This document shows positions 24,109 through 32,435 of a DNA stretch of 64,000 nt, piece after piece. The notes beneath the pieces are model-generated. The model was not told the origin of the DNA, made no database searches, and saw only the letters and a program-made list of their open reading frames with translations. Numbering within the stretch: position 1 is the first letter of the stretch; the number at the start of each line of letters is the position of its first letter. Source of the stretch: Mycobacterium sp. OTB74 (GTDB lineage Bacteria; Actinomycetota; Actinomycetes; Mycobacteriales; Mycobacteriaceae); NCBI RefSeq assembly GCF_029892685.1, contig NZ_JARXVD010000003.1, forward strand, positions 1-64,000, read 5' to 3'. Both the position numbers and the translations under genes were made by a program.

Positions 24109-25251
24109 ATGGCTGACACACTGATAGAAGCCGCACCGGGACTGGCCAACATCGTGGCCGCCGACACTGCGATCGGTGACGTCCGTGGAGACGAGGGCTT
24201 CTACCACTACGGGCCCTATTCGGCCGTCGAGCTGGCCACCAGCCGCAGCTTCGAGGAGGTGTGGTTCCTTTTCCTGTACGGCCGGCTGCCGTCGGCCGCT
24301 GAGGCCGCCGAATTCGCCGCGCACGCCGCCAGCCTGCGCGATATCCCGGCTGATGTCACCGCGATGCTGCGTATGGTCGCACTGGCCGGCGCTGAGGAGC
24401 ACCCGTTGGCCGGCCTGCGCACGGTGTTGTCGGCGGTGGCTGCGGCCACTGACCTGCGGCCGGTCTGGGATACCGATGAGGACGCCCGGCGTCGTGACGC
24501 GTTACGCCTGGCGGCCATGACGCCGACCATCCTGGCTGCGCTGCACCGCATCCGAGAAGGGCTGGACCCGGTCGAACCTGATCCTAAGATGCCCGCCGCG
24601 GCCAACTGGTTGTACCTGCTGACCGGACGTCGACCCGCAGCCGAGCACGCCCGAGCGATCGAGCAGTACCTGATCAGCACCATCGACCACGGATTCAACG
24701 CATCGACGTTCACCGCCCGAGTGGTCGCGTCGACCGGTGCGGATGTGGCTTCAGCCATCTGCGCTGCGCTGGGCTCGTTCTCCGGGCCCCTGCACGGCGG
24801 TGCGCCCGACCGTGCCCTCGATGCGTTGGACGCTATCGGTGATCCGGCCCATGCGTCGGACTGGGCGAATGCTGCACTGGATCGTGGGGAACGGATCATG
24901 GGCTTCGGCCACGCGGTTTACCGCACTGCCGACCCGCGGGCCGAGCTGCTCAAGTCCATCGCGGTCGGGCTCGGTGGCGGGTTGGCCGACCGCGCAGTGC
25001 GGGTCGAGCGAGACGTGACCGCGGTGCTTGCGCAGCGGCGACATGACCGCGAACTGCGCGCCAACGTGGAGTTCTACGCCGGCGTCGTGATGGAACTGTG
25101 TGGAGTCCCGCGCAGCATGTTCACCCCGACCTTCGCGGTCAGTCGCGTGGTGGGGTGGTCGGCGCACATCCTGGAGCAGGCCCGCGGCCGCAAGATCATC
25201 CGGCCCAGGGCGCGGTACGTTGGACCTGAGCCGATGCGCCCAGCCACCTGA
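24109..25251 (+). CDS. citA: citrate synthase CitA
   Basis: 380 residues, condensing acetyl-CoA with oxaloacetate (or, in relatives, propionyl-CoA). Motifs: GFYHYGPYSAVELA in the N-terminal domain, FSGPLHGGAPDRAL with the first catalytic His, MGFGHAVYRTADPRAELL with the second, and TPTFAVSRVVGWSAHILEQ then RPRARYVGP. Where the catalytic Asp is expected the sequence reads NVEFYAGV, with Glu, as in some CitA-type enzymes. ATG 24109 follows AGGAGCTGAGGTCA. Paired divergently with the DNA-binding citrate synthase at 22775-24013. The alkyl sulfatase gene follows after 19 bp. Confidence 0.92.
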   Translation: MADTLIEAAPGLANIVAADTAIGDVRGDEGFYHYGPYSAVELATSRSFEEVWFLFLYGRLPSAAEAAEFAAHAASLRDIPADVTAMLRMVALAGAEEHPLAGLRTVLSAVAAATDLRPVWDTDEDARRRDALRLAAMTPTILAALHRIREGLDPVEPDPKMPAAANWLYLLTGRRPAAEHARAIEQYLISTIDHGFNASTFTARVVASTGADVASAICAALGSFSGPLHGGAPDRALDALDAIGDPAHASDWANAALDRGERIMGFGHAVYRTADPRAELLKSIAVGLGGGLADRAVRVERDVTAVLAQRRHDRELRANVEFYAGVVMELCGVPRSMFTPTFAVSRVVGWSAHILEQARGRKIIRPRARYVGPEPMRPAT

Positions 25252-25270
25252 ACTGACTACTTTGGTTGGC

Positions 25271-27145
25271 ATGGAGCAGAAGCCGCCCACCGCCCGCATC
25301 GCCGCTGCCAACCGTAGTCACACCGAAACGCTGCCGTTCGGTGACACTCGAGATTTCGCCGATGCCGATCGGGGATTCATCGGAGCCCTGGAGCCCTGCG
25401 TCATCACCGCTGCCGACGGAAGAGTCGTGTGGGACAACGATTCTTACAGCTTCCTGAACGGCGAAGCGCCAGACAGCGTGCACCCCAGCCTGTGGCGACA
25501 GTCGCAACTGTGCACCAAGCAGGGCCTGTACGAGGTGGTCGAGGGCATCTACCAGGTGCGTGGCCTGGACCTGTCCAACATCAGCTTCGTCGAAGGCGAC
25601 ACCGGCATCATCGTCATCGATCCACTGATCTCCACCGAGACCGCCGCTGCCGCGCTGGCGCTCTACCGTGCGCACCGGGGTGATCGCGAGGTCAGGGCGG
25701 TCATTTACACCCACAGCCACGTCGACCATTTCGGTGGCGTGCTCGGGGTGACATCACAGGACGAGGTCGATGCCGGCAAGGTCGCGGTCATCGCGCCCGA
25801 GGGCTTCACCGAGCACGCGGTGCAGGAGAACGTCTATGCCGGAACCGCGATGGCCCGCCGAGCCGGATACATGTACGGGGCTGCGTTGCCGCGCAGTCCG
25901 CAGGGCCAGGTCGGCTGCGGTCTGGGGCAGGTCGGGTCCACTGGCGAGGTAGCGCTGATCGTGCCGACCGTCGACATCACGACCACCGGTGAAAAGCACA
26001 CCATCGACGGGATCGAGATCGAGTTCCAGATGGCGCCCGGCACCGAGGCGCCGGCCGAAATGCACTTCTATTTCCCGCAATTCCGCGCGCTGTGCATGGC
26101 CGAGAACGCCACCCACAACCTGCACAATCTCCTGACCCTGCGCGGTGCGTTGGTCCGCGACCCGCACGGCTGGGCGGGTTACCTGACCGAGGCGATCGAC
26201 ACCTTCGCCGACCGCGCCGACGTGGTCTTCGCGTCCCACCACTGGCCCAACTGGGGACACGACAACATTGTCGAATACCTTTCCCTGCAACGAGATCTGT
26301 ACGCCTACCTGCACGACCAGACGCTGCGTCAACTCAATCAGGGCTACACCGGCATCGAGATCGCCGAGACCTTCCAGATGCCGCCTGCGCTGGAGAAGGC
26401 CTGGCACACCCACGGCTACTACGGGTCGGTCAGCCACAACGTCAAGGCGGTCTACCAGCGCTACATGGGCTGGTTCGACGGCAACCCGGCCCGGCTCTGG
26501 CAGCATCCGCCGGAAGCCGCGTCGCCCCGCTATGTCGCGGCGATGGGTGGTATTGACCGGGTCGTCGAGTTGGCACGGTCCGCATTCGATGAGGGTGACT
26601 TCCGCTGGGCGGCAACCTTGTTGGACCATGTGATCTTCACCGATGAGCACCACGGCGCGGCCCGCGATCTCTACGCAGACACGCTGGAACAATTGGCCTA
26701 TGGAGCCGAGAACGCGGTGTGGCGCAACTTCTTCCTCTCCGGCGCTGCCGAGCTTCGGGATGGCAACTTCGGCACGCCGACCAAGGCCGCGCCGACCATG
26801 CTGGCGCAGCTCACCCCGGACCAGATGTTCGACGCCCTTGCCATCAACGTCAATGGACCGCGGGCCTGGGATCTGAACCTTGCCATCGACGTGATGTTTG
26901 CCGATGTCGCCACCAATTACCGGGTGAGCCTGCGCAACGGGGTCCTGGTGCACCGTAAGGTGCCGGCCGACTCGCAGACCGCACAGGCCACCGTCACGCT
27001 GGCGAACAAGTTGCGGCTGTTGGCCTTTGCGGCCGGCGACACCACCTCGCCCGGAGTGGAGGTTACCGGCGACGCAACAGCGCTCCCGGCGCTGCTGGGC
27101 GTGATCGACAGGCCAGACCCGGCCTTCAACATCATTACGCCCTAG
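25271..27145 (+). CDS. alkyl/aryl sulfatase of the metallo-beta-lactamase fold (SdsA1/BDS1 type)
   Basis: 624 residues from ATG 25271; a longer frame overlaps citA and is rejected. Hydrolyses primary alkyl sulfates such as SDS in this family. The zinc site is plain: THSHVDH with H148, H150, D152 and H153, further ligands in MAENATHNLHNL and the SHHWPNWG segment. After the catalytic domain (to about 335) come the helical dimerisation domain (LALEKAWHTHGYYG region) and the sterol-carrier-like C-terminal domain (PDQMFDALAINVNG). The M. tuberculosis homologue I recall is Rv3762c. No clear signal peptide, so location is probably cytoplasmic or membrane-associated. Confidence 0.93.
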   Translation: MEQKPPTARIAAANRSHTETLPFGDTRDFADADRGFIGALEPCVITAADGRVVWDNDSYSFLNGEAPDSVHPSLWRQSQLCTKQGLYEVVEGIYQVRGLDLSNISFVEGDTGIIVIDPLISTETAAAALALYRAHRGDREVRAVIYTHSHVDHFGGVLGVTSQDEVDAGKVAVIAPEGFTEHAVQENVYAGTAMARRAGYMYGAALPRSPQGQVGCGLGQVGSTGEVALIVPTVDITTTGEKHTIDGIEIEFQMAPGTEAPAEMHFYFPQFRALCMAENATHNLHNLLTLRGALVRDPHGWAGYLTEAIDTFADRADVVFASHHWPNWGHDNIVEYLSLQRDLYAYLHDQTLRQLNQGYTGIEIAETFQMPPALEKAWHTHGYYGSVSHNVKAVYQRYMGWFDGNPARLWQHPPEAASPRYVAAMGGIDRVVELARSAFDEGDFRWAATLLDHVIFTDEHHGAARDLYADTLEQLAYGAENAVWRNFFLSGAAELRDGNFGTPTKAAPTMLAQLTPDQMFDALAINVNGPRAWDLNLAIDVMFADVATNYRVSLRNGVLVHRKVPADSQTAQATVTLANKLRLLAFAAGDTTSPGVEVTGDATALPALLGVIDRPDPAFNIITP

Positions 27146-27167
27146 CCCCGGGAGCACCGCCGCGACC

Positions 27168-28613
27168 TCACGCCGTAGTCGGTACCCAGTTGCCGTGGAA
27201 ACCCGTGGGTATCCGGTGCGGAATCTTGATGCTCGCGACGTCTTGCAGGGTGTGGGCATCGATAATCGCCAGGTCGCTGCGGTCGGTCGTTTCGTCGTAC
27301 ACGTAGCCCATCAGCACCCCGTCGTCTTCGGCCGCGCTCGGCGATGACGGGTGGAACACGAACTCGCCCAATTTCTTTCCGGTGCCGAACGAGCGTGTCT
27401 CGGTGCCGCCGCCGATCAGATCGTGCTTGAGCAGCGTGCTGCTACCGCCGAGGCCTTCGCCGACCGAAGCTGCGTAGCCGTAGCGATGCCGCTTGCCGGT
27501 CAGTCGCTCGTCGACTCGGGGGAACTCCTGGGGGTGGTCGTCGAATCGTTCCTCGCGGACCTTGCCGGCGGACAGGTCGACGGTCCAACGTTCCAGGGTG
27601 GGCGGCCCCTCGTTCGGGCCCGAGTAGTCGGTGTCGAACATCTTGGGGTGCCGCACCACGTCCAGGACGATGCTGTCGTCGTCGGCGTCGTAGGCGTTCA
27701 TCGGGTGGAATACGTAGCAGGGCTCGACGTCGAACCAGCGCACGTCGGAGTTGCCGCCGTCGCGCGGCATGACGCCGATTCGGGCCGGGTACTTGGGGTT
27801 CCACGAGTACGGAAAGCGGCGGTCTCTCGGATTGAAGCTCGGTTGGCGGGCCATGATGGGGTCGGGAATCTTGACCCGGCCGATCAACGAGGACAACAGA
27901 AGTCGAGCGGGTAACCGCAACGCGCGGGGTACCGCCATCTCGGTGATTATGCCCGCATCGAAGCTCACGGGCAGGTCGTAGAAGATCACGTGTCGCTCGG
28001 TCAGCGAGAAGTCGTGCATCATCGGGCTGCCGTGCACCTCGATGTCGACGGTCCGGCGCGCCCTGCCGTCGGTGCCGATCACCGAGTACTGCACGGTGTT
28101 GCCGCGCGTGAAGCTGTACGAAACCGCATGCAGCTCACCGGTTTCCGGGTCGCGCTTGGGGTGGGCGGTGTAGCCGCCTGACAACGTACCGTCGAAATCG
28201 CAGACGCCGACCGTGTCGAGCTCCTCGGTCAGTTCGTAGTTGGTCCCGCCGCCCTCGACCAGCGCCAGCGTCTTGCCGGCGTGCCCGAGCACATTGGTGT
28301 TGGCGCCGATGCCGAAGCCGCTGAAATGTCCTGACGGGGGAGTCTCTCCGAGTGCGGCGGCGGCGTAAGGCCCGCGCACCCAGCGATTTCGGTACCACTC
28401 GGCCTTGCCGTCGCGGATACGGATGCCGTGCACCATGCCATCGCCGAAGAACCAGTGGTACAGCTCGGGGTCGACCTCGCCGACCGGGTTCGGCCCGTTG
28501 CGCAGATATCGACCGTCGAGATAGTCCGGGATGGTGCCCGTGACGCTCAGGTCGGTCAGGGTGTATTCCTCGTGAATCGGCGCGAATGCGCCTTCGAGAT
28601 AGCGGTTGGTCAT
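27168..28613 (-). CDS. carotenoid cleavage oxygenase
   Basis: 481-residue non-heme iron dioxygenase of the RPE65/CCO family, cleaving a polyene double bond of a carotenoid or apocarotenoid. The four iron histidines can be placed: YTAHPKRDP, MMHDFSLTERH, YVFHPMNAYDAD and the C-terminal GFHGNWVP. The N-terminus has the family's YLDGRYLRNGPNPVGE motif. The promoter region contains two copies of a 13-bp palindrome and runs divergently to a TetR gene, so expression is probably repressed until an inducer arrives. The exact carotenoid is unknown; related mycobacterial enzymes act broadly. Confidence 0.94.
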   Translation of the reverse strand: MTNRYLEGAFAPIHEEYTLTDLSVTGTIPDYLDGRYLRNGPNPVGEVDPELYHWFFGDGMVHGIRIRDGKAEWYRNRWVRGPYAAAALGETPPSGHFSGFGIGANTNVLGHAGKTLALVEGGGTNYELTEELDTVGVCDFDGTLSGGYTAHPKRDPETGELHAVSYSFTRGNTVQYSVIGTDGRARRTVDIEVHGSPMMHDFSLTERHVIFYDLPVSFDAGIITEMAVPRALRLPARLLLSSLIGRVKIPDPIMARQPSFNPRDRRFPYSWNPKYPARIGVMPRDGGNSDVRWFDVEPCYVFHPMNAYDADDDSIVLDVVRHPKMFDTDYSGPNEGPPTLERWTVDLSAGKVREERFDDHPQEFPRVDERLTGKRHRYGYAASVGEGLGGSSTLLKHDLIGGGTETRSFGTGKKLGEFVFHPSSPSAAEDDGVLMGYVYDETTDRSDLAIIDAHTLQDVASIKIPHRIPTGFHGNWVPTTA

Positions 28614-28627
28614 TGCAGAACCTCTCC

Positions 28628-28670
28628 ATAACAGTGTTATTGGCCGCGGTTATTGGTATAACACTGTTAT
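28628..28670. promoter_or_regulatory. pair of 13-bp operators between carotenoid oxygenase and TetR genes
   Basis: ATAACA-G-TGTTAT (28628-28640) and ATAACA-C-TGTTAT (28658-28670) are perfect palindromes spaced exactly 30 bp, about three helical turns. With flanks, the second is the inverted copy of the first (CCATAACAGTGTTAT). They fill the space between the start codons of the oxygenase (28613) and TetR (28686), as expected for autoregulated TetR control of both. Confidence 0.8.
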
Positions 28671-28685
28671 GGCAGGTGTGCAATA

Positions 28686-29342
28686 GTGGGCGACGAAATT
28701 CGCCGGCAGTTAATCGAGGCCGGGATGGGGATCCTGGAACGCGACGGTCTTCAGGCGCTCAGCGTGCGCAAGCTCGCCGCCGAAGTCGGCACCTCGACCA
28801 TGGTGGTCTACACCCACTTCGGCTCGATGAACGGCGTAGTCGACGCCCTTGCGAGTGAGATTTTCGCTCATTTCGGCGAAGCCCTGGCCGGCGTGCCGAT
28901 CACCGATGATCCGGTGGCCGACTTCATCTCGATGGGCCTTGCATATCATCGGTTCGCAATGGCCAATCCCCATCGGTATCAACTGATGTTTGGGACAGCA
29001 GCTCCCGCATTGTTACTCAGTCGCCGAGCCGATCTGACGGTGACCGGACGACCCACCTCCAACGACGCCTGGGGTCACTCATTCGACGTTCTGCGCGGCG
29101 CGGTGCGGCGAATGGTCGAGGCGGAACGCATCCGCGCCGACGACGAGGCGGCCATAGCAGGGCGGCTGTGGAGCATCAGCCACGGTGCAGTAATGCTTGA
29201 AATGGCAGGATTTTTCGGCCACCAAGGACATGGAATGCTGGAGATACTCGGTCCGCTGACGGTCGATGTGCTCGTGGGGATGGGTGACTCCCGGGAGCGG
29301 GCCGATCAGTCGATGGCAGCCGTGCTCAGTACGTTCGGCTAG
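28686..29342 (+). CDS. TetR-family transcriptional regulator of the carotenoid oxygenase
   Basis: 218 residues from GTG 28686. Helix-turn-helix near the N-terminus (GILERDGLQALSVRKLAAEVGTSTMVVYTHFGSMNGVVDAL). The C-terminal domain has the LTVTGRPTSNDAW and AIAGRLWSISHGAVMLEM segments typical of the TetR_C WHG-like group. Divergent from the oxygenase, with two operator copies between. The stop overlaps that of the convergent SDR gene by 4 bp. Ligand unknown. Confidence 0.9.
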   Translation: MGDEIRRQLIEAGMGILERDGLQALSVRKLAAEVGTSTMVVYTHFGSMNGVVDALASEIFAHFGEALAGVPITDDPVADFISMGLAYHRFAMANPHRYQLMFGTAAPALLLSRRADLTVTGRPTSNDAWGHSFDVLRGAVRRMVEAERIRADDEAAIAGRLWSISHGAVMLEMAGFFGHQGHGMLEILGPLTVDVLVGMGDSRERADQSMAAVLSTFG

Positions 29343-30097
29343 GCGAATCCGCCGTCGGCTCGCAGGATCGAGCCGGTGGTGAAGCTGGACGCGTCAGACA
29401 TCAAAAACAGTGCAGCGCCGATGATTTCGTGAGGCTCACCGGCCCGTTGCAAGGGCAGCGAGCTGAACGGATTCCCCGTTCCGAAGTCCCAGGCCTTGCT
29501 GATGTCGGTCAGATACGGCCCGGCCATCAGGGTGTTGACCCGCACTGTCGGCCCGAACGCTTTGGCGAAACCTTCTGTCAGCACATTCAATCCGGCCTTG
29601 GCCGCGGCATAGGGCAGCATGTGTTCGTCCGGACGCAGCGACCCCGACGAACTGACATTGATGATCGATCCGCCGCCGTCGGCCACCATGCGCTCACCGA
29701 CCAACGCCGATAACCGGAAGGGGCCTTTGAAGTTCAGGTTCACCACCGAGTCGAACAATTTCTCCGAGACGTTGCCCAGCCCGTCGTACAGCGGCGACAT
29801 TCCCGCGTTGTTCACCAACACGTCGACCTTGCCGAACCGGTCGTACGCAGCGCCCACCAGCGGATCCAACTGATCCCAGCGCCCGACGTGCACTTGGTGC
29901 GCCAACACCGCCCGCCCGGTCGCCTGCACGATCTCAGCAGCGGTGGCCTCGCAGGACTCCAGGTTGCGGCTGGCGATGATGACGTCGGCACCGCACCGCG
30001 CGGCGGCGAAGGCCATCTCCCGACCCAGTCCGCGGCTGCCTCCAGTGATCAGAACAACGCGGTCGGTGAGGTCGAACAGTTCGTCGGCGTAACCCAT
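29339..30097 (-). CDS. short-chain dehydrogenase/reductase
   Basis: 252 residues from ATG 30097, with AAAGGAG 8 bp ahead. Classical SDR: nucleotide-binding TGGSRGLGREMA near 20, NNAG (VLVNNAGMS), the Ser of INVSSSGSL, and the YAAAK catalytic pair. The Arg after the first beta strand-two region (ASRNLES) suggests NADP preference, tentatively. It closely follows the 3-oxoacyl reductase/gluconate 5-dehydrogenase pattern. Substrate not determinable; neighbours do not form an obvious pathway with it. Confidence 0.9.
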   Translation of the reverse strand: MGYADELFDLTDRVVLITGGSRGLGREMAFAAARCGADVIIASRNLESCEATAAEIVQATGRAVLAHQVHVGRWDQLDPLVGAAYDRFGKVDVLVNNAGMSPLYDGLGNVSEKLFDSVVNLNFKGPFRLSALVGERMVADGGGSIINVSSSGSLRPDEHMLPYAAAKAGLNVLTEGFAKAFGPTVRVNTLMAGPYLTDISKAWDFGTGNPFSSLPLQRAGEPHEIIGAALFLMSDASSFTTGSILRADGGFA

Positions 30098-30146
30098 TGG
30101 CGACTCCTTTGGCGCTAGCAAGTGCTCAGGGCCCTATGGTGGCACG

Positions 30147-30758
30147 GTGCAACTGCTCTTGATCCGCCACGCCCTCCCACTGCGCAGCGAGCCCGGTGAG
30201 GGTTCTGACCCCAATCTGTCCGAGGAGGGCGTCGAGCAGGCCAAGCGCCTGCCAGATGCGCTCAAGCGGTTTCCGATCAGCCGGTTGGTCTCCAGCCCGC
30301 AGAGACGCGCCGTGCAGACCGCCCAGCCGGTCGCTGACACACTCGGTCTGCCGATCGAGATCGATGACCGGCTGGCCGAGTACGACCGCGACATGGCGCA
30401 GTACATCCCGATCGAGCAGGTCGCCGCGGAGAAGCCCGAGGAGCTGGCCCGGCTGATGGAGGGCCACCTGCCCAGTGGCGTCGACGAGGCAGCGTTCCTG
30501 GCCCGCATCACCGAGGCGATCACCGACCTGGCCGGCGAAGGCGACAACGATTCCACCGTCGCAATCTTCAGCCATGGCGGCGTGATCAACGGCCTGCTAC
30601 ACGACATCCTGCCCACCCAGCGCTTGCTGTCGTTCCAGGTTGACTACGCCGGCATCACCCGGCTGCTGTCGTCGGCCCGCACCGGCAGGCTGGCCGTGGC
30701 AAGCGTCAACTGCGTCGAACACGTATGGGACCTACTGCCCAGAAATCAGCGCTGGTAG
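30147..30758 (+). CDS. histidine phosphatase (phosphoglycerate-mutase superfamily)
   Basis: 203 residues from GTG 30147. The phosphohistidine motif LLIRHALPLRSE is at the N-terminus (RHA in place of RHG), followed by the SSPQRRAVQTAQP Arg, the Glu region RLAEYDRDMAQY and the second catalytic His in IFSHGGVINGLL. The fold hydrolyses phosphomonoesters; members include phosphoserine, sugar and nucleotide phosphatases. Divergent from the SDR. The tandem-repeat spacer begins 13 bp after its stop. Confidence 0.88.
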   Translation: MQLLLIRHALPLRSEPGEGSDPNLSEEGVEQAKRLPDALKRFPISRLVSSPQRRAVQTAQPVADTLGLPIEIDDRLAEYDRDMAQYIPIEQVAAEKPEELARLMEGHLPSGVDEAAFLARITEAITDLAGEGDNDSTVAIFSHGGVINGLLHDILPTQRLLSFQVDYAGITRLLSSARTGRLAVASVNCVEHVWDLLPRNQRW

Positions 30759-30771
30759 ACAGACTGGGCCA

Positions 30772-30850
30772 GGCGAGCGAAGCGACGGGAGATTTGCTTT
30801 GGCGAGCGAAGCGACGGGAGATTTGCCTTGGCGAGCGAAGCGACGGGAGA
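30772..30850 (+). repeat. 29-bp tandem repeat, about 2.7 copies
   Basis: Units at 30772-30800, 30801-30829 and partial 30830-30850 begin GGCGAGCGAAGCGACGGGAG and continue ATTTGC(T/C)TT. Copies 1 and 2 differ at one base. The repeat fills the gap between the phosphatase stop and the next gene; its last copy supplies the GGGAG that serves as Shine-Dalgarno for ATG 30858. The unit length is not a multiple of three. There are no unique spacers, so it is not a CRISPR array. Confidence 0.9.
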
Positions 30851-30857
30851 CATACAA

Positions 30858-31880
30858 ATGAGCAACCTCGATGGCCTGGACCTGACTGCCCTTGACGCGC
30901 ACCTGCGCGAGATCGGGGTGGCGCGCTTGGGTGAGTTGCGTGCCGAACTGGTGGCCGGCGGCCGCTCGAACCTGACATTCCTGGTGTTCGACGACGCCTC
31001 CAAGTGGGTGCTGCGACGGCCGCCGCTACACGGCCTGACACCGTCAGCGCATGACATGGCCCGGGAGTACAAAGTCGTTGCGGCCCTTGAAGGTACGGCC
31101 GTTCCGGTGGCGCACCCGGTAACCATGCGCAATGACGATTCGGTACTCGGTGCGCCGTTTCAGATGGTCGATTTCGTGCCCGGCCGGGTGGTCCGGTACT
31201 CGTCGGAGCTAGACGCGCTGGGTGATCAGCAGACCATCGACGCCTGTGTGGATGCGCTGATCAAGGTCTTGGCCGACCTGCATGCGTTGGACCCGGAGGC
31301 GGTTGGGCTGGGTGACTTCGGCAAGGCGAACGGGTATCTGGAGCGGCAGGTGCGGCGCTGGGGCTCGCAGTGGGATTTGGTGCGGTTGGAGGATGACGCG
31401 CGCGATGCCGACGTGCGGCGTTTGCACGGCCTATTGACGGAAAAGCTGCCGCCGCAGAGTCGTAGCGCGATCGTGCATGGTGACTATCGGATCGACAACA
31501 CCATGCTCGACGCCGTGGATGCCACCAAAGTCCGGGCGGTACTGGACTGGGAGATGTCGACGCTCGGCGACCCGCTGTCCGACGCCGCGCTGATGTGCGT
31601 ATACCGGCATCCGATGTTCGGCATGGTGCACGCCGACGCCGCCTGGGCCTCCGACAAGATCCCGCCGATGGACGAACTGGCCCAGAAGTATTCGGCAGCC
31701 GCTGGGCAACCGCTGGATCATTGGCAGTTCTATCTGGCGCTGGCGTACTTCAAGCTGGCGATCATTGCGGCCGGTATCGACTTCCGGGCCCGGATGGCGG
31801 CCGGCTCGCAGAGCCATGACGACCCGGTCGGTAAGGCCGTCGCGCCATTGATTGCCGAGGGTCTCGCCGTCCTGTCCTAA
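30858..31880 (+). CDS. APH-like phosphotransferase (ACAD10/11 N-domain type; Rv3761c-like)
   Basis: 340 residues from ATG 30858. Aminoglycoside-phosphotransferase/choline-kinase fold: nucleotide-binding GGRSNLTFLV, WVLRRPP with the ATP-binding Lys replaced by Arg as in this subgroup, the catalytic Brenner motif VHGDYRIDNTML and metal-binding LDWEMSTLGDPL. It matches the kinase domain of human ACAD10/11, which phosphorylates 4-hydroxyacyl-CoAs. The M. tuberculosis homologue I recall is Rv3761c, annotated fadE36 though not a dehydrogenase by sequence. A 4-hydroxy fatty acid role is inference. Confidence 0.9.
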   Translation: MSNLDGLDLTALDAHLREIGVARLGELRAELVAGGRSNLTFLVFDDASKWVLRRPPLHGLTPSAHDMAREYKVVAALEGTAVPVAHPVTMRNDDSVLGAPFQMVDFVPGRVVRYSSELDALGDQQTIDACVDALIKVLADLHALDPEAVGLGDFGKANGYLERQVRRWGSQWDLVRLEDDARDADVRRLHGLLTEKLPPQSRSAIVHGDYRIDNTMLDAVDATKVRAVLDWEMSTLGDPLSDAALMCVYRHPMFGMVHADAAWASDKIPPMDELAQKYSAAAGQPLDHWQFYLALAYFKLAIIAAGIDFRARMAAGSQSHDDPVGKAVAPLIAEGLAVLS

Positions 31881-31917
31881 CGTCCAGGGGAGAGCGCCCC
31901 CTAGCGCGGCCGGAAAA

Positions 31918-32331
31918 CTACCGGCCGGCTTTGAGATTCTTGCGGGCTGCCAGACGCAACTGCAGGAGTCGGACGCTGGCGACGCCGAAGGTCAGCAGAC
32001 CACCGGCGACCGCGCCGAGGAGGATGGCGACTCCCAGTTGCGTACGCCACTGCCAGGTGAACAACCGAATCGGCACTTCGTCGCCGTTCTGGATGATGAA
32101 CACCAGCAGCAGGACGAGCACGAGGAATCCCACGATCAGCGCTGTCCACAGCGCCGCAGTTCGGGTGAACTTGACCGCCGATTCCGGTGTCTCGCGTGAG
32201 TGTTTGGCTGTCTCAGCGGGAGGCTTGGCCGCAGCCTTGCTGTCCGGCTTGCCGGCCGGCTTGCTGTCCGATTTGCTATCGCCGGGCGCCGACCCCGACG
32301 GGTCGGGTGCTGTTGTGGGGTCGCTGCTCAT
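31918..32331 (-). CDS. LapA/DUF1049-domain membrane protein (Rv3760-like)
   Basis: 137 residues. A polar Pro/Ser/Lys-rich N-terminus (1-50) with SDSKPAGKPDSK repeats precedes two hydrophobic segments, TALIVGFLVLVLLLVFIIQN (about 64-83) and LGVAILLGAVAGGLLTFGVAS (about 99-119), with the IRLFTWQW loop of LapA domains. LapA in E. coli helps lipopolysaccharide assembly; in mycobacteria the role is not known to me. It lies divergent from proX, as in M. tuberculosis, where Rv3760 neighbours the pro operon. Confidence 0.88.
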   Translation of the reverse strand: MSSDPTTAPDPSGSAPGDSKSDSKPAGKPDSKAAAKPPAETAKHSRETPESAVKFTRTAALWTALIVGFLVLVLLLVFIIQNGDEVPIRLFTWQWRTQLGVAILLGAVAGGLLTFGVASVRLLQLRLAARKNLKAGR

Positions 32332-32435
32332 AGTGACTATCTTGACGGCAACAGCTACCGGATGTCACGAACTGCGCCAACAAATTCAGAAGCGCGTTAG
32401 GGTCTGGAAAGCCGAGACGTCGAAAGGACGTTGGC

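Noticed and set aside
25754..27259. Open frame of 501 codons on the minus strand opposite the alkyl sulfatase
   Set aside because: The sulfatase has a full zinc site and proper domains; the opposite frame is compositionally a shadow.
30772..30850. CRISPR-like repeat
   Set aside because: The 29-bp units are directly tandem with no spacers, only 2.7 copies, and no cas genes are near.
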